Below are positions 16,665 to 26,433 of a stretch of DNA of 64,000 bases, in pieces (position 1 is the first letter of the stretch; each line of letters opens with the position of its first letter). The notes under the pieces are model-generated. The model saw only the letters and a list, made by a program, of their open reading frames with translations, was not told the DNA's origin and did not search any database. Location: NCBI GenBank assembly GCA_900466945.1, contig UBNV01000016.1:186001-250000 (forward strand). Reading direction: 5' to 3'. The position numbers and the translations under genes were made by a program. Source of the DNA: Hyphomicrobiales bacterium (GTDB taxonomy: Bacteria; Pseudomonadota; Alphaproteobacteria; Rhizobiales; Rhizobiaceae).

Positions 16665-17870
16665 GTGAAGAGATTGGATGTGATCGACGGCATGCGGGGG
16701 TATTTCCTCGTCTTCATGCTGATCAACCACCTTGTGTTCACGGGGGGCCTCTGGCTCGTTGAAATCAACCACCGCAACCTCGCCTTCGTCGAGGATGCGC
16801 AAGGCTTCGTCTTCCTGTCCGGCCTGCTGACCGGCATGGTCTACAGCCGCAAGATGATGAAGGATGGCTACGCCGTCGGCCGTGACAAGATCTGGTCACG
16901 GGCGCTCGAACTCTATCGCTATGCGATGGCGATCGTCCTGATTGTACTCGCTCTTCAGCTAATCCTGCCGGGCGCCGTCTCCGCATGGGAAAACTGGTTG
17001 GGCGATGCAAGCTTGCTCAACCCGAGCTCGCTGGCGCCGATCGCTACCTTCCTGGTCCAGCCAACCTTCATGGACATCCTGCCGCAATACATCGCCTACA
17101 TGGTCTTCGCGCCTGTCGTGATCTGGCTCTGCCTGCGCGGTCACTGGCTTGGTGTCGCCATCGGCTCCTTGCTCGTCTGGCTCGCAGCCCAGCTGGGCCT
17201 GCACCGCATTGTCACCTACCCTCTCGACACGTGGCTGGCCGGCGCACCGGATGAGGAAGGATTGCGCGTCTCCTTCAACCTGCTCGGCTGGCAGATCGTC
17301 TTCTTCGCGGGCATCATCGCAGGCACGCTGACCTCGATGAAAAAGATCGAGTGGCAGAAGGTCTTTGATCCCAACCGCACCACGCTCGCCTGGACGGCGC
17401 TTGCGATCACCCTCTTCTTCCTGCCGCTCCGCGTCGCGACTGCCCACGGCTTCATGCCCGGCTTCGTGCTGGAAAAATTCGGCCTCATGGAAGTCCGAGC
17501 CGATTTCGGCCCGGTCTACCTGATCAACTTTGCCGCCGTCGCCTATGGCCTCACCTGGATCCTGATCGCCGGCCCGCGTCACGAGAATGCACTGATCCGC
17601 AAGATTGCCTCGACGCTGACGAGCCTGTTCACGCTGAACTTCTTGCAGCTACTCGGCCGCCATTCGCTGCAGATCTATGTCTGGCACGTTCTGATCGTCT
17701 ATGCGGTCTATTACATCGATGCACGTACGCCGGAACTGTCGCAGCTGACCAAGACCATCATCACCTTTGCGGCACTCGGCATCTTGGCCCTTCCCGCCCT
17801 GTGGCGAGACCGGGAGAAGATCTTCGCCAATGCCCCCTATCTCGGCAGTTGGATGAAGACGCCGGCATGA
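16665..17870 (+). CDS. opgC: OpgC-type acyltransferase for periplasmic glucans
   Basis: Membrane protein of 401 residues with about ten helices in the OpgC/acyltransferase-3 group. The N-terminal RLDVIDGMRGYFLVFMLINH holds the family's D, R and H. FVFLSGLLTGMVYSRKM follows, and RHSLQIYVWHVLIVYAVYY lies near the end. OpgC adds succinyl groups to osmoregulated periplasmic glucans in Rhodobacter and rhizobia, so the likely substrate is cyclic beta-glucan. The GTG at 16665 gives the expected first residues and has GGGAG ahead; an upstream TTG is less likely. A strong terminator follows. Confidence 0.82.
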   Translation: MKRLDVIDGMRGYFLVFMLINHLVFTGGLWLVEINHRNLAFVEDAQGFVFLSGLLTGMVYSRKMMKDGYAVGRDKIWSRALELYRYAMAIVLIVLALQLILPGAVSAWENWLGDASLLNPSSLAPIATFLVQPTFMDILPQYIAYMVFAPVVIWLCLRGHWLGVAIGSLLVWLAAQLGLHRIVTYPLDTWLAGAPDEEGLRVSFNLLGWQIVFFAGIIAGTLTSMKKIEWQKVFDPNRTTLAWTALAITLFFLPLRVATAHGFMPGFVLEKFGLMEVRADFGPVYLINFAAVAYGLTWILIAGPRHENALIRKIASTLTSLFTLNFLQLLGRHSLQIYVWHVLIVYAVYYIDARTPELSQLTKTIITFAALGILALPALWRDREKIFANAPYLGSWMKTPA

Positions 17871-17886
17871 CATCAGACACTTTGAG

Positions 17887-17912
17887 AGCGGGCCTTAGGG
17901 CCCGCTTTTTTT
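17887..17912 (+). terminator. Terminator after opgC
   Basis: AGCGGGCC (17887-17894), loop TTAG, GGCCCGCT (17899-17906), followed by a T run. Confidence 0.9.
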
Positions 17913-18036
17913 CGTTTCCTGCCGGCCTTGCTCACCGATGGATAAAGCAAGCGTGATCCGCGGTGCCCTGCCGATCGGGAGCTTTCGTCCCATCTGACGC
18001 GTTGATTGGGTCCAATCATCACACCAGGAGGAATTG

Positions 18037-19263
18037 ATGAAGCGTCTCCCCCATATTCTCGCCGGAACCATGCTGAGCCTGAGCGTCGCAACCTTGCCGG
18101 CATTTGCTCAGCAGGCCGGAACGCCGGCCGAGACAAGTGCCCCGAACGCGCCCGACCAGCAGCCGGCTTTCGGCGGCCAGACCCGCGCACCTCAACCTGC
18201 CGAAACGGTCAATATCCAGACCGAGGTAGTGGCTGAAGGCCTGCCGCATCTCTGGGCCATGGAATTCCTGCCCGATGGCCGCATGCTGGTGACCGCCAAG
18301 CAAGGCGCCATGCACATCATCGGCACCGACGGCAAACCTGGCCCGGAGATCGCCAACGTCCCCGAAGTCCTCGCCGACGGCCAGGGCGGGCTGCTCGACG
18401 TTGCACTCGCCCCGGATTATGAGACTTCGGGCAAAATCTTCTTCTCTTTCTCCGAACCCCGTGACGACGGCAACGGCACCTCGGTCGCCTCGGCACGTCT
18501 GGTCGCAGACGAACAGGGTGGCGGCGCATTGGAGGATGTCAGCGTGATCTTCCGCCAAACGCCCAGCTACGACGGCAACAAGCATTTCGGCTCCCGCCTG
18601 GTCTTTGGGTCGGAGGGGCAACTCTACGTGACCGTCGGCGAGCGCTCCGATGCCGAACCGCGCGTCCAGGCTCAGGACCTGCAAAGCGGATTGGGCAAGA
18701 TCTTCCGCATCAGCCAGACCGGCGAGGCTCTGCCCGACAATCCCTTTGCCGGCGAGGACGGCGCCCTGCCCGAAATCTGGTCGCTCGGCCATCGCAACCT
18801 GCAGTCCGCAGCTTTGGACGGCCAAGGCCGTCTCTGGACGGTGGAGCATGGCCCCAAGGGTGGCGATGAACTGAACCTGCCCGAAGCCGGCAAGAACTAC
18901 GGCTGGCCGGAAGTCACCTACGGCGTCGAATACAGCGGTGCAGCCGTCGGCGACGGCGTCACGCAGATGGCCAATACCGAGCAGCCCGTCTACTACTGGG
19001 ATCCGGTCATCGCGCCCTCGGGCATGGCCTATTATGACGCCGATGCCATCCCGGAATGGAAAGGCGCCTTCCTCGTCGGCGGCCTCGTCAGCCAGGGCGT
19101 CGTCGTCCTGCACATGGAAAACGACCGGGTGAAGCATGAGGAGCGCGTCGCGCTGGACGCCCGCATCCGCGACGTGAAGGTCGGCCCGGACGGCGCCGTC
19201 TACGCTGTCACCGAACAGCGCGGCGGCGGCAATTCGACGATCGTCAAGCTGACCAAGGGGTGA
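18037..19263 (+). CDS. PQQ-dependent sugar dehydrogenase, soluble (first copy)
   Basis: Secreted six-bladed beta-propeller protein of 408 residues. A Sec signal peptide ends at about residue 24 (PAFA-QQ). Family motifs are LPHLWAMEFLPDGRMLVTAKQ, GQGGLLDVALAPDY, HFGSRLVFG, WSLGHRNLQSAALD, EHGPKGGDELNLPEAGKNYGWPEVTYG and IRDVKVGPDGAVYAVTE. These resemble soluble aldose dehydrogenase and the Asd/YliI group, which oxidise sugars in the periplasm if PQQ is bound. Whether the strain makes PQQ is not shown here. AGGAGGA precedes the ATG. A paralogue lies at 22678. Confidence 0.9.
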   Translation: MKRLPHILAGTMLSLSVATLPAFAQQAGTPAETSAPNAPDQQPAFGGQTRAPQPAETVNIQTEVVAEGLPHLWAMEFLPDGRMLVTAKQGAMHIIGTDGKPGPEIANVPEVLADGQGGLLDVALAPDYETSGKIFFSFSEPRDDGNGTSVASARLVADEQGGGALEDVSVIFRQTPSYDGNKHFGSRLVFGSEGQLYVTVGERSDAEPRVQAQDLQSGLGKIFRISQTGEALPDNPFAGEDGALPEIWSLGHRNLQSAALDGQGRLWTVEHGPKGGDELNLPEAGKNYGWPEVTYGVEYSGAAVGDGVTQMANTEQPVYYWDPVIAPSGMAYYDADAIPEWKGAFLVGGLVSQGVVVLHMENDRVKHEERVALDARIRDVKVGPDGAVYAVTEQRGGGNSTIVKLTKG

Positions 19264-19282
19264 TCAGCACCTGAACAATGCG

Positions 19283-19307
19283 AAAGGGCCCGCACTGCGG
19301 GCCCTTT
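19283..19307. terminator. Bidirectional terminator between the dehydrogenase and aatA
   Basis: AAAGGGCCCGC (19283-19293), loop ACT, GCGGGCCCTTT (19297-19307). The perfect 11-bp stem with A and T flanks can serve both converging genes. Confidence 0.85.
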
Positions 19308-19335
19308 ATCCGTGTCTGAGATGTTCGAGACGAAC

Positions 19336-20586
<1,251 letters not shown>

Positions 20587-20784
20587 TCAGGTCCAAGCTC
20601 TATGGCGAAAGAACCCCTGCCTTTCAAGCCAAAAGCATCGAAAGTCGAAGAGATTCGCGTCACGGTGCCAATAGCGGATCCACCCCCATCCGGAGGCGAC
20701 CGGCGAAATCACAATTCGACATGCGAAACGCCACAATTTCGTCGTTCTGCCGACGCGATCACACGGTTTCATGCGGTGAACACA

Positions 20785-21198
20785 ATGATGAAAGCGTCCG
20801 CCATGGATTACGAATTGGAAGCATGCACACCCACTTCCCGTCGGAGCCGTTCGCTTGCGTGGTTGGCAGCCGCCAGCGGGCTGGCCTTGGCCCTGTTCAT
20901 GTTCGCCAGCCCCGGTGCCGCCACACCGCCCGGCGCCGAGCCTGTCGCCCAAAGTCTGGCGGCTCCGGGCGCCCATGCGGATCATGTGACGACGGGAAGC
21001 ATCATACGGGCCGCCCCCGTCCGGTTGGTCCATGCCCCGGCCCCCCATGGCCAGAACCTGCCGCTGCCACAGACCGAGCGGCACCTTCTCATCGTCCTCC
21101 TCTTCGCCTGCTTCGCCGTCATGGTGGCCGGTGGCCTGGCCCTGTGGAAGCGCGGATGGCACGACATCGTGCAGCGCGCCCGGGCGGAAGACCTCTAA
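20785..21198 (+). CDS. Hypothetical membrane protein upstream of sqr
   Basis: I do not recognise this 137-residue protein. A first hydrophobic segment, SLAWLAAASGLALALFMFA, may be a signal or anchor. A long Ala/Pro-rich periplasmic part follows, then a second helix, HLLIVLLFACFAVMVAGGLAL, before a basic tail (WKRGWHDIVQRARAEDL). It lies 68 bases ahead of sqr on the same strand and is divergent from aatA. Start is uncertain: 20785 has a weak GGTGA, 20803 is possible. Pairing with sqr hints at a respiratory or sulfur role but nothing more. Confidence 0.55.
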   Translation: MMKASAMDYELEACTPTSRRSRSLAWLAAASGLALALFMFASPGAATPPGAEPVAQSLAAPGAHADHVTTGSIIRAAPVRLVHAPAPHGQNLPLPQTERHLLIVLLFACFAVMVAGGLALWKRGWHDIVQRARAEDL

Positions 21199-21266
21199 TA
21201 AAATAGTCTAATTGATATATATGTAGTTTCGTAGATACTGTTTCCTTCTGATTGGGAGGAGCCGTC

Positions 21267-22553
21267 ATGAAACGCATTGCAGTTCTGGGTGCCGGTCTCG
21301 GCGGCACGATCATGGCCTATGAATTGAGAGACCGTCTCGGTCGCGAAGTCGAGATCCATCTTCTCAGCAAGGGCGGCACCTATTCCTTCGTTCCGTCAAA
21401 CCCCTGGGTAGCCGTCGGCTGGCGCGGGCGCGAGGAAATCGAGGTCGATCTTCGCCCGGCCTGCGCCAAGCGCAACGTCACCCTGCATGCCCAAGGCGCG
21501 GCCCGCGTCCATCCGAGTGAAAACCGGGTCGAAATGCTCGATGGCAGCTCACTCGACTACGATTATCTGGTCATCGCCACCGGCCCCGATCTTGCCTTCG
21601 ACGAAATCGAGGGCTTCGGTCCACACCATCACACGCAATCCGTCTGCCACATCGATCATGCGCTGGCGGCAAAGGACGCCTTCGACAAGCTCGTCGCCAA
21701 TCCCGGCCCAGTCGTGATCGGCGCGGTTCAGGGCGCCTCCTGTTTCGGACCGGCCTATGAATTCGCCTTCATCCTCGACAAGGCCCTGCGCGATGCCAAG
21801 GTTCGCGACCGCGTGCCCATGACCTTCGTCACCTCGGAGCCCTATATCGGCCATCTCGGCCTCGACGGCGTCGGAGACACCAAAGGCCTGCTCGAAAGTG
21901 CACTGCGCTCGAAGCACATCAAATGGGTGACCAATGCGCGCGTGAACCGGTTCGAGGGCGACAAGGTCGTCGCAGACGAGATCAACGAGGACGGCACCGT
22001 CAAGGCGACCCACGAGATCCTCTCGGTCTACACCATGATGCTCCCGGCCTTCCGTGGCGTCGAAGCAATCAGGGGCATCGAGGGCCTGACCAATCCGCGC
22101 GGCTTCATCCTCGCCGACAAGCACCAGCAGAACCCGACCTACCGAAACGTCTTCTCTGTGGGCGTCTGCGTCGCGATCCCGCCCATGGGCAAGACACCCG
22201 TACCGGTCGGCGTGCCGAAAACCGGCTTCATGATCGAATCCATGGTGACGGCAACGGCTCACAACATCGCCAACATGATCGCGGGCAAGGAAGCCAACGC
22301 GCAAGGGTCATGGAATGCGGTCTGCCTTGCCGATTTCGGCGATGGCGGCATCGCCTTCGTTGCCCAGCCGCAATTGCCGCCCCGCAACGTCAACTGGTCG
22401 TCTCAAGGCAAATGGGTTCACGCTGCGAAAATCGGCTTCGAGAAATACTTCCTCTACAAGGTCAAGCTCGGGAAGTCGGAACCCTTCTACGAGAAGCTGG
22501 CGCTGCAGGCCCTCGGCATCGACAAGCTGAAGGCCGTCAGCTTCGACACTTGA
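21267..22553 (+). CDS. sqr: Sulfide:quinone oxidoreductase
   Basis: FAD flavoprotein of 428 residues that oxidises sulfide and passes electrons to quinone at the membrane face. The FAD motif GAGLGGTIMAYELR starts at residue 8. C127, C159 (in QGASCFGP) and C353 coincide in number and setting with the three essential cysteines reported for Rhodobacter capsulatus SQR. KTGFMIESM and C-terminal WVHAAKIGFEKYFLYKVKLG, an amphipathic membrane-binding region, complete the family pattern. AGGAG precedes the ATG. The 68-bp upstream stretch is unusually AT-rich and probably carries its own promoter. Confidence 0.9.
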   Translation: MKRIAVLGAGLGGTIMAYELRDRLGREVEIHLLSKGGTYSFVPSNPWVAVGWRGREEIEVDLRPACAKRNVTLHAQGAARVHPSENRVEMLDGSSLDYDYLVIATGPDLAFDEIEGFGPHHHTQSVCHIDHALAAKDAFDKLVANPGPVVIGAVQGASCFGPAYEFAFILDKALRDAKVRDRVPMTFVTSEPYIGHLGLDGVGDTKGLLESALRSKHIKWVTNARVNRFEGDKVVADEINEDGTVKATHEILSVYTMMLPAFRGVEAIRGIEGLTNPRGFILADKHQQNPTYRNVFSVGVCVAIPPMGKTPVPVGVPKTGFMIESMVTATAHNIANMIAGKEANAQGSWNAVCLADFGDGGIAFVAQPQLPPRNVNWSSQGKWVHAAKIGFEKYFLYKVKLGKSEPFYEKLALQALGIDKLKAVSFDT

Positions 22554-22677
22554 ACGTCGCGGCTGCGCCTCCTTCACAATTTGGTCAGGAGGCACAGCCC
22601 GCCAACGTCCCGCCTTGCCGCCGGCATTTCCTTCCCCACATGATGCCTACGGGATGTGCCAGGACGAGGAGATGAAA

Positions 22678-23811
22678 ATGCAGAAGCGGTCGGTCAAGGC
22701 AAAGCTGCTGGCAGCGCCCATTCTCGCCTTCGCGCTCGCCCTGCCCGCCTTGGCGCAGGAACATCACGCTGGCGACGTAACCCTCAAGGTCACCACCGTC
22801 GCCGGCGACCTTGAGCATCCCTGGTCCGTCGAAGTCTTGCCCGATGGCGCCTATCTCGTGACCGAGCGCCCGGGCCGCATGCGCATCATCCGGGACGGCA
22901 AGGTCAGCGAGCCTCTTCGCGGGCTTCCGAAGATCGCCGCCGTTGGTCAGGGTGGCCTTCTCGATGTGGCGCTGGCACCCGCCTTTGCCGAAACACGGCG
23001 CCTCTTCTTCACGGCCGCCGCCCCTGGCCCGGGTGGACAAGGCACCGCCGTCTTTGCCGCCCGCCTCAGCGATGACGAGCAGCGCCTCGAGGAGGTCGAC
23101 CGCATCTTCCTGATGAACAAGCTGTCACGGGCCGGCCAGCATTTCGGATCGCGCATCGCGATTGCCGCCGATGGCAGCCTCTTCTTCGGCATCGGCGACC
23201 GGGGCGACGCCGATCGCGCCCAGGACCCCGAGGACCACGCCGGCAAGATCATGCATATCAACCCGGACGGCAGCGCGGCGACCGGTAGCCCGGGAGGGCA
23301 GGCCCTGCCGGAGGTCTGGTCGAGCGGCCACCGTAATCCGCAGGGCCTCACGATCGACCCCGTCGACAACCGTCTCTACACTGTTGAGCACGGCGCCCGC
23401 GGTGGCGACGAGATCAACGCACCGCAGGCCGGCAACAACTACGGATGGCCAGTGATCTCCTACGGCAAGCATTATTCAGGGGCGGAAATAGGCATCGGGC
23501 AGTCTGCCGACGGATACGAGCAGCCGCTCCACTATTGGGACCCGTCGATTGCACCGGGAGCGCTTGCCATCTACCGCGGCCCGATGTTTCCCGAATGGGA
23601 TGGCGACTTCCTGGTCGCCGCCCTCAAATACCAGCTCCTCGCCCGCATCGAGCGCAGCGACGATGGCACCATTGGCGCCGAAGAACGTATGCTTGGCGGG
23701 GAATATGGGCGGATCCGCGACGTGAAAGTCGCGCCCGACGGTTCAATTCTGCTGGTGACCGACGAAGAGGACGGCCAATTGTTGCGCATCACGCGCGGCG
23801 ATGAGAGCTGA
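22678..23811 (+). CDS. PQQ-dependent sugar dehydrogenase, soluble (second copy)
   Basis: Secreted beta-propeller protein of 377 residues, paralogue of the gene at 18037. Signal peptide cleavage is likely after PALA (about residue 23). Shared motifs include EHPWSVEVLPDGAYLVTERP, GQGGLLDVALAPAF, HFGSRIAIAADGSLFFGIGDRG, WSSGHRNPQGLTIDP, EHGARGGDEINAPQAGNNYGW and IRDVKVAPDGSILLVTDEE. This copy matches the classic YliI/aldose dehydrogenase consensus more closely. ATG 22678 is six bases after GAGGAG; ATG 22672 directly abuts it. It follows sqr by 124 bases. Confidence 0.9.
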   Translation: MQKRSVKAKLLAAPILAFALALPALAQEHHAGDVTLKVTTVAGDLEHPWSVEVLPDGAYLVTERPGRMRIIRDGKVSEPLRGLPKIAAVGQGGLLDVALAPAFAETRRLFFTAAAPGPGGQGTAVFAARLSDDEQRLEEVDRIFLMNKLSRAGQHFGSRIAIAADGSLFFGIGDRGDADRAQDPEDHAGKIMHINPDGSAATGSPGGQALPEVWSSGHRNPQGLTIDPVDNRLYTVEHGARGGDEINAPQAGNNYGWPVISYGKHYSGAEIGIGQSADGYEQPLHYWDPSIAPGALAIYRGPMFPEWDGDFLVAALKYQLLARIERSDDGTIGAEERMLGGEYGRIRDVKVAPDGSILLVTDEEDGQLLRITRGDES

Positions 23812-24090
23812 AAGCCGGCCGACAAGGACATTTGAGGACCACAAGAAACCAAATCTGGGTCGAAGTGGCACCCAAATTGCGCCGGTTTCGGCCAATAGAG
23901 AAAATCGAACACGGGAAATTTTCACCCGCAAAATTCCGTGTTTGCGCAGCCAATTCACCCGATCTCCATCGCAAGCGATGCAAATTTTCGGCGAAATGGC
24001 GCCAAGAGAGCTTGCCGAGCTCGCGAATCAGGCTGTTCGCACTGAAAACAAAGGACTCTCACCCATGAAAGGGTTAAAACTTTCGCTTGC

Positions 24091-24106
24091 CAATTTTCGA
24101 CAAAGC
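24091..24106 (+). repeat. Repeat word, copy 1 (CAATTTTCGACAAAGC)
   Basis: Near-identical to 24259-24274; the two copies are 168 bases apart in the region ahead of the cold-shock gene. This copy sits in the loop of a GCTTGC/GCAAGC hairpin. Confidence 0.5.
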
Positions 24107-24258
24107 AAGCACTCTTCGGCTGTTCGGGCAATTTTGCGAGCATGGGAAGACCTATAAAGTGATGCGCGCCGGGGACGCTATAACAACCCCGGGCAGACGA
24201 ACTACAGTGGATGGAGACATGCACTTGGCTAGTCTGCGGTAACAGGGCCCCTTTCCTC

Positions 24259-24274
24259 CAATTTCGACAAATGC
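24259..24274 (+). repeat. Repeat word, copy 2 (CAATTTCGACAAATGC)
   Basis: Second copy of the word at 24091-24106, differing by loss of one T and gain of one T before GC. It lies 75 bases before the cold-shock start codon. Confidence 0.5.
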
Positions 24275-24349
24275 CTGTCGCTCACCCGCTCGCGGGTACA
24301 TTGCAATGCTGCCCCGCCGAATATGGGCAGAGAGAAAAGGACCTGACGC

Positions 24350-24565
24350 ATGGCCGAGACTGGCACTGTAAAATTCTTCAATACCGACAAGGGCTTTGGC
24401 TTCATCAAGCCCGACAATGGCGGTGCGGACATCTTCGTCCACATCTCCGCTGTTCAGGCATCGGGCCTGTCGGGTCTGACCGAAAACCAGAAGGTCAGCT
24501 TCGACACCGAACCCGATCGCCGTGGCAAGGGCCCTAAGGCCGTAAACCTGCAGATCTCCGGCTGA
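24350..24565 (+). CDS. Cold-shock protein, CspA family
   Basis: Single cold-shock domain of 71 residues. RNP1 is KGFGFIKPD (about 14-22) and RNP2 is DIFVHISAV (about 27-35). It binds single-stranded RNA/DNA and melts RNA structure. Length and the N-terminal MAETGTVKFFN are typical of rhizobial CspA proteins. AAAAGGACC is the ribosome site; a strong terminator follows 27 bases after the stop. Confidence 0.95.
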   Translation: MAETGTVKFFNTDKGFGFIKPDNGGADIFVHISAVQASGLSGLTENQKVSFDTEPDRRGKGPKAVNLQISG

Positions 24566-24592
24566 TATCATCCGGTTTTCGACGAATTGCGG

Positions 24593-24616
24593 CCCGGCAT
24601 TTTTGCCGGGTTTTTT
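24593..24616 (+). terminator. Terminator after the cold-shock gene
   Basis: CCCGGCA (24593-24599), loop of four T, TGCCGGG (24604-24610), then six T. Confidence 0.92.
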
Positions 24617-24720
24617 CGTTCAGCCTGCGTTCAGGCGACGCCTCATAGATTGCGATCATCGCCGGTGGCCCGAACAGCCAGCACCGGCCAATGGTTAGCC
24701 AAGGCTGAGGAACAGACGTC

Positions 24721-25176
24721 ATGATGAAATTCGCGCAAAATGCTCTTCTCGCGGCCGCAGTCACCCTGACGCCGATTGCTGCGGCAACGCAGGCCGAAGC
24801 CGGCGACCGCTATCATCGTCATCATCGTGGCGACGACGCCTTGGCGCTCGGCGTACTCGGTCTGGCCACGGGCGTCATCGTCGGTTCGGCACTCGCCAAC
24901 CCGGCACCTCAGCGCCGTGTCTACGTCGATCGCCCGGTCTCCGTCTACGAGGAGCCGGATTACTACGTCGATGACTACCCGCCGCCCCCGCCGCGTAACA
25001 GCTACCGCCCGCGACCTGTCTATCAGCAGCCGCAGCCGGTCTATCAGTCCTACGGCATCGAGCCCTGGACCGGCGCGTGGCATGACTACTGCTCGCAGCG
25101 CTACCGCAGCTTCAACCCGCGCACCGGCACCTTCGTCGGCTATGACGGCCGCACACATTTCTGCACGGCCGGCTGA
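24721..25176 (+). CDS. BA14K-family secreted protein
   Basis: Exported protein of 151 residues (or 150 from the second ATG). The signal peptide ends near AEA-GD (about residue 28). A glycine/alanine hydrophobic stretch with a possible membrane helix (ALGVLGLATGVIVGSALA) follows, then a Pro/Tyr-rich linker (about 75-110). The C-terminal BA14K-like module is WHDYCSQRYRSFNPRTGTF followed by GYDGRTHFC. BA14K of Brucella is an immunoreactive, lectin-like envelope protein, and relatives are common in Rhizobiales. Precise function unknown. Confidence 0.82.
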   Translation: MMKFAQNALLAAAVTLTPIAAATQAEAGDRYHRHHRGDDALALGVLGLATGVIVGSALANPAPQRRVYVDRPVSVYEEPDYYVDDYPPPPPRNSYRPRPVYQQPQPVYQSYGIEPWTGAWHDYCSQRYRSFNPRTGTFVGYDGRTHFCTAG

Positions 25177-25205
25177 GCCGGACCGTAACCGCACCGCAGA
25201 ATGAC

Positions 25206-25231
25206 AAAAGCGCCGGTCACCCGGCGCTTTT
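25206..25231. terminator. Bidirectional terminator
   Basis: AAAAGCGCCGG (25206-25216), loop TCAC, CCGGCGCTTTT (25221-25231), with further T on the plus strand. It serves both the BA14K gene and the convergent hydrolase gene. Confidence 0.85.
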
Positions 25232-25237
25232 TCTCGT

Positions 25238-25882
25238 TCAGAGACCCTGGATGAAAGGATTGGAACGGCGCTCGTCACCGATCCGGCTACCGGGCCCGTG
25301 CCCACAGATGAAACCGACATCGTCGCCGAGCGGAAGGACCTTGTCGCGGATCGAATTCATCAACGTCTGGTGATCACCGCCCGGAAGATCCGTCCGCCCG
25401 ACGGAGCCGCTGAACAACACGTCGCCGAGATGGGCGAACTTCTGGTCACGATTGAAAAAGATGACATGGCCCGGCGCGTGACCCGGGCAGTGATAGACTT
25501 CGAACAGGTGATCGCCGAAGGACACCGTCTGGCCGTCCTCGAGCCATTGGTCCGGAGTAACGCTGCGCAGCCCCTCAATCCCGTAGGTCGCGGCCTGCGT
25601 CTCGATCCGCTGCAACAGCGGCAGGTCGTCCTTGTGCGGCCCGATGATGGTGAGACCGGTCTTTTCCTTGAGTTCAGCCGCGCCGCCTGCATGATCGAGA
25701 TGGCCGTGCGTCAGCCAGATCGCCTTCAGTTTGATAGCATTCTCCGAGATCACCTGCAGGATCACGTCCACGTTGCCACCCGGATCGACGATCACGCCTT
25801 CACGCGTTTCGTCGTCGAAGAGGATGGTGCAGTTCTGCTGGAAGGGGGTGACGGGGATGATGCCCGCTTGAATTTGTCCCAT
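25238..25882 (-). CDS. MBL-fold metallohydrolase (YcbL/glyoxalase II-like)
   Basis: Metallo-beta-lactamase fold protein of 214 residues. Zinc ligands are H59, H61, D63 and H64 in LTHGHLDHAGG, followed by HCPGHAPGHVIFF, LGDVLFSGSVGRTDLPGG and the last ligand in ICGHGPGS. The short length without the glyoxalase II C-terminal domain matches YcbL-type enzymes, which hydrolyse thioesters such as S-lactoylglutathione weakly. It is transcribed alone. Confidence 0.9.
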   Translation of the reverse strand: MGQIQAGIIPVTPFQQNCTILFDDETREGVIVDPGGNVDVILQVISENAIKLKAIWLTHGHLDHAGGAAELKEKTGLTIIGPHKDDLPLLQRIETQAATYGIEGLRSVTPDQWLEDGQTVSFGDHLFEVYHCPGHAPGHVIFFNRDQKFAHLGDVLFSGSVGRTDLPGGDHQTLMNSIRDKVLPLGDDVGFICGHGPGSRIGDERRSNPFIQGL

Positions 25883-26433
25883 CGGCGCGAGGTCCTTCTC
25901 TCTGTTCGGTAAGGCGCCTTAGCACGCCCCTTCGACGAGAGAAACCGCGAGCCGGGCGCACGGGGGTCAGCGCGACAGGCCGTAGACCTGCGATACCGGC
26001 GATGCCGGAAGAATAGACGCCTGGGCGACCAGGAAGCTAGCAACCATGATCTTCGCGGTGAATACGAGCACGGCAACAGGACGAAGGCTCGAAGTCTGGT
26101 TTGTCAGGTTGCGGTCCGTCATGGTCATGGTCCTCTCTCTTTACGCAAGCCTCGCCGATATGGCTTGTCCCGGGCTTGGCGCTTGATCACTGCAGGTGTA
26201 ACGAGGTTGGCGGCCATAGGTTTCGCAGCCTCACCCGTATGCTGTGCGATCTGCGTAAATTTGTTGGAAATTTGCTACACTTGCGCATAGTTTTGCCTGC
26301 AATCCCCGCCAGTGAGACGAGGATGAACGGTCGGCCGCGCAAAGACGGTGCGGCCACGGGGGAAGCATCGGCCCTGAGCGATGAGTGGATGAACCGGCGT
26401 TCGCAAGCGATTTGCGCGCGCCGGAGGAAAGGA
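25883..26433. other. Non-coding region with a broken small reading frame
   Basis: Between the hydrolase and the MarR gene no intact gene above 50 codons is convincing. On the minus strand AGAGAGAGGACC and ATG (26129) start a frame that stops after 30 codons. A frame one base away continues to the stop at 25967 with a plausible small hydrophobic protein ending (FLVAQASILPASPVSQVYG). The plus strand nearer the MarR gene has AT-rich TTGTTGGAAATTTGC (about 26260), a possible promoter. Confidence 0.35.

Larger units (their letters stand above)
23812..24349. other. 538-bp non-coding region upstream of the cold-shock gene
   Basis: No convincing gene lies here. It holds a hairpin at 23910-23940: CACGG/CCGTG plus AATTTT/AAAATT arms with a 2-base bulge. 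It also holds repeated AATTTTCG words and a GCTTGC/GCAAGC stem at 24085-24110. Cold-shock genes often have long 5' leaders that act as thermosensors, and AAAAGGACC lies just ahead of the csp ATG. Whether the region is leader, a separate RNA gene or decayed sequence cannot be told. Confidence 0.5.
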
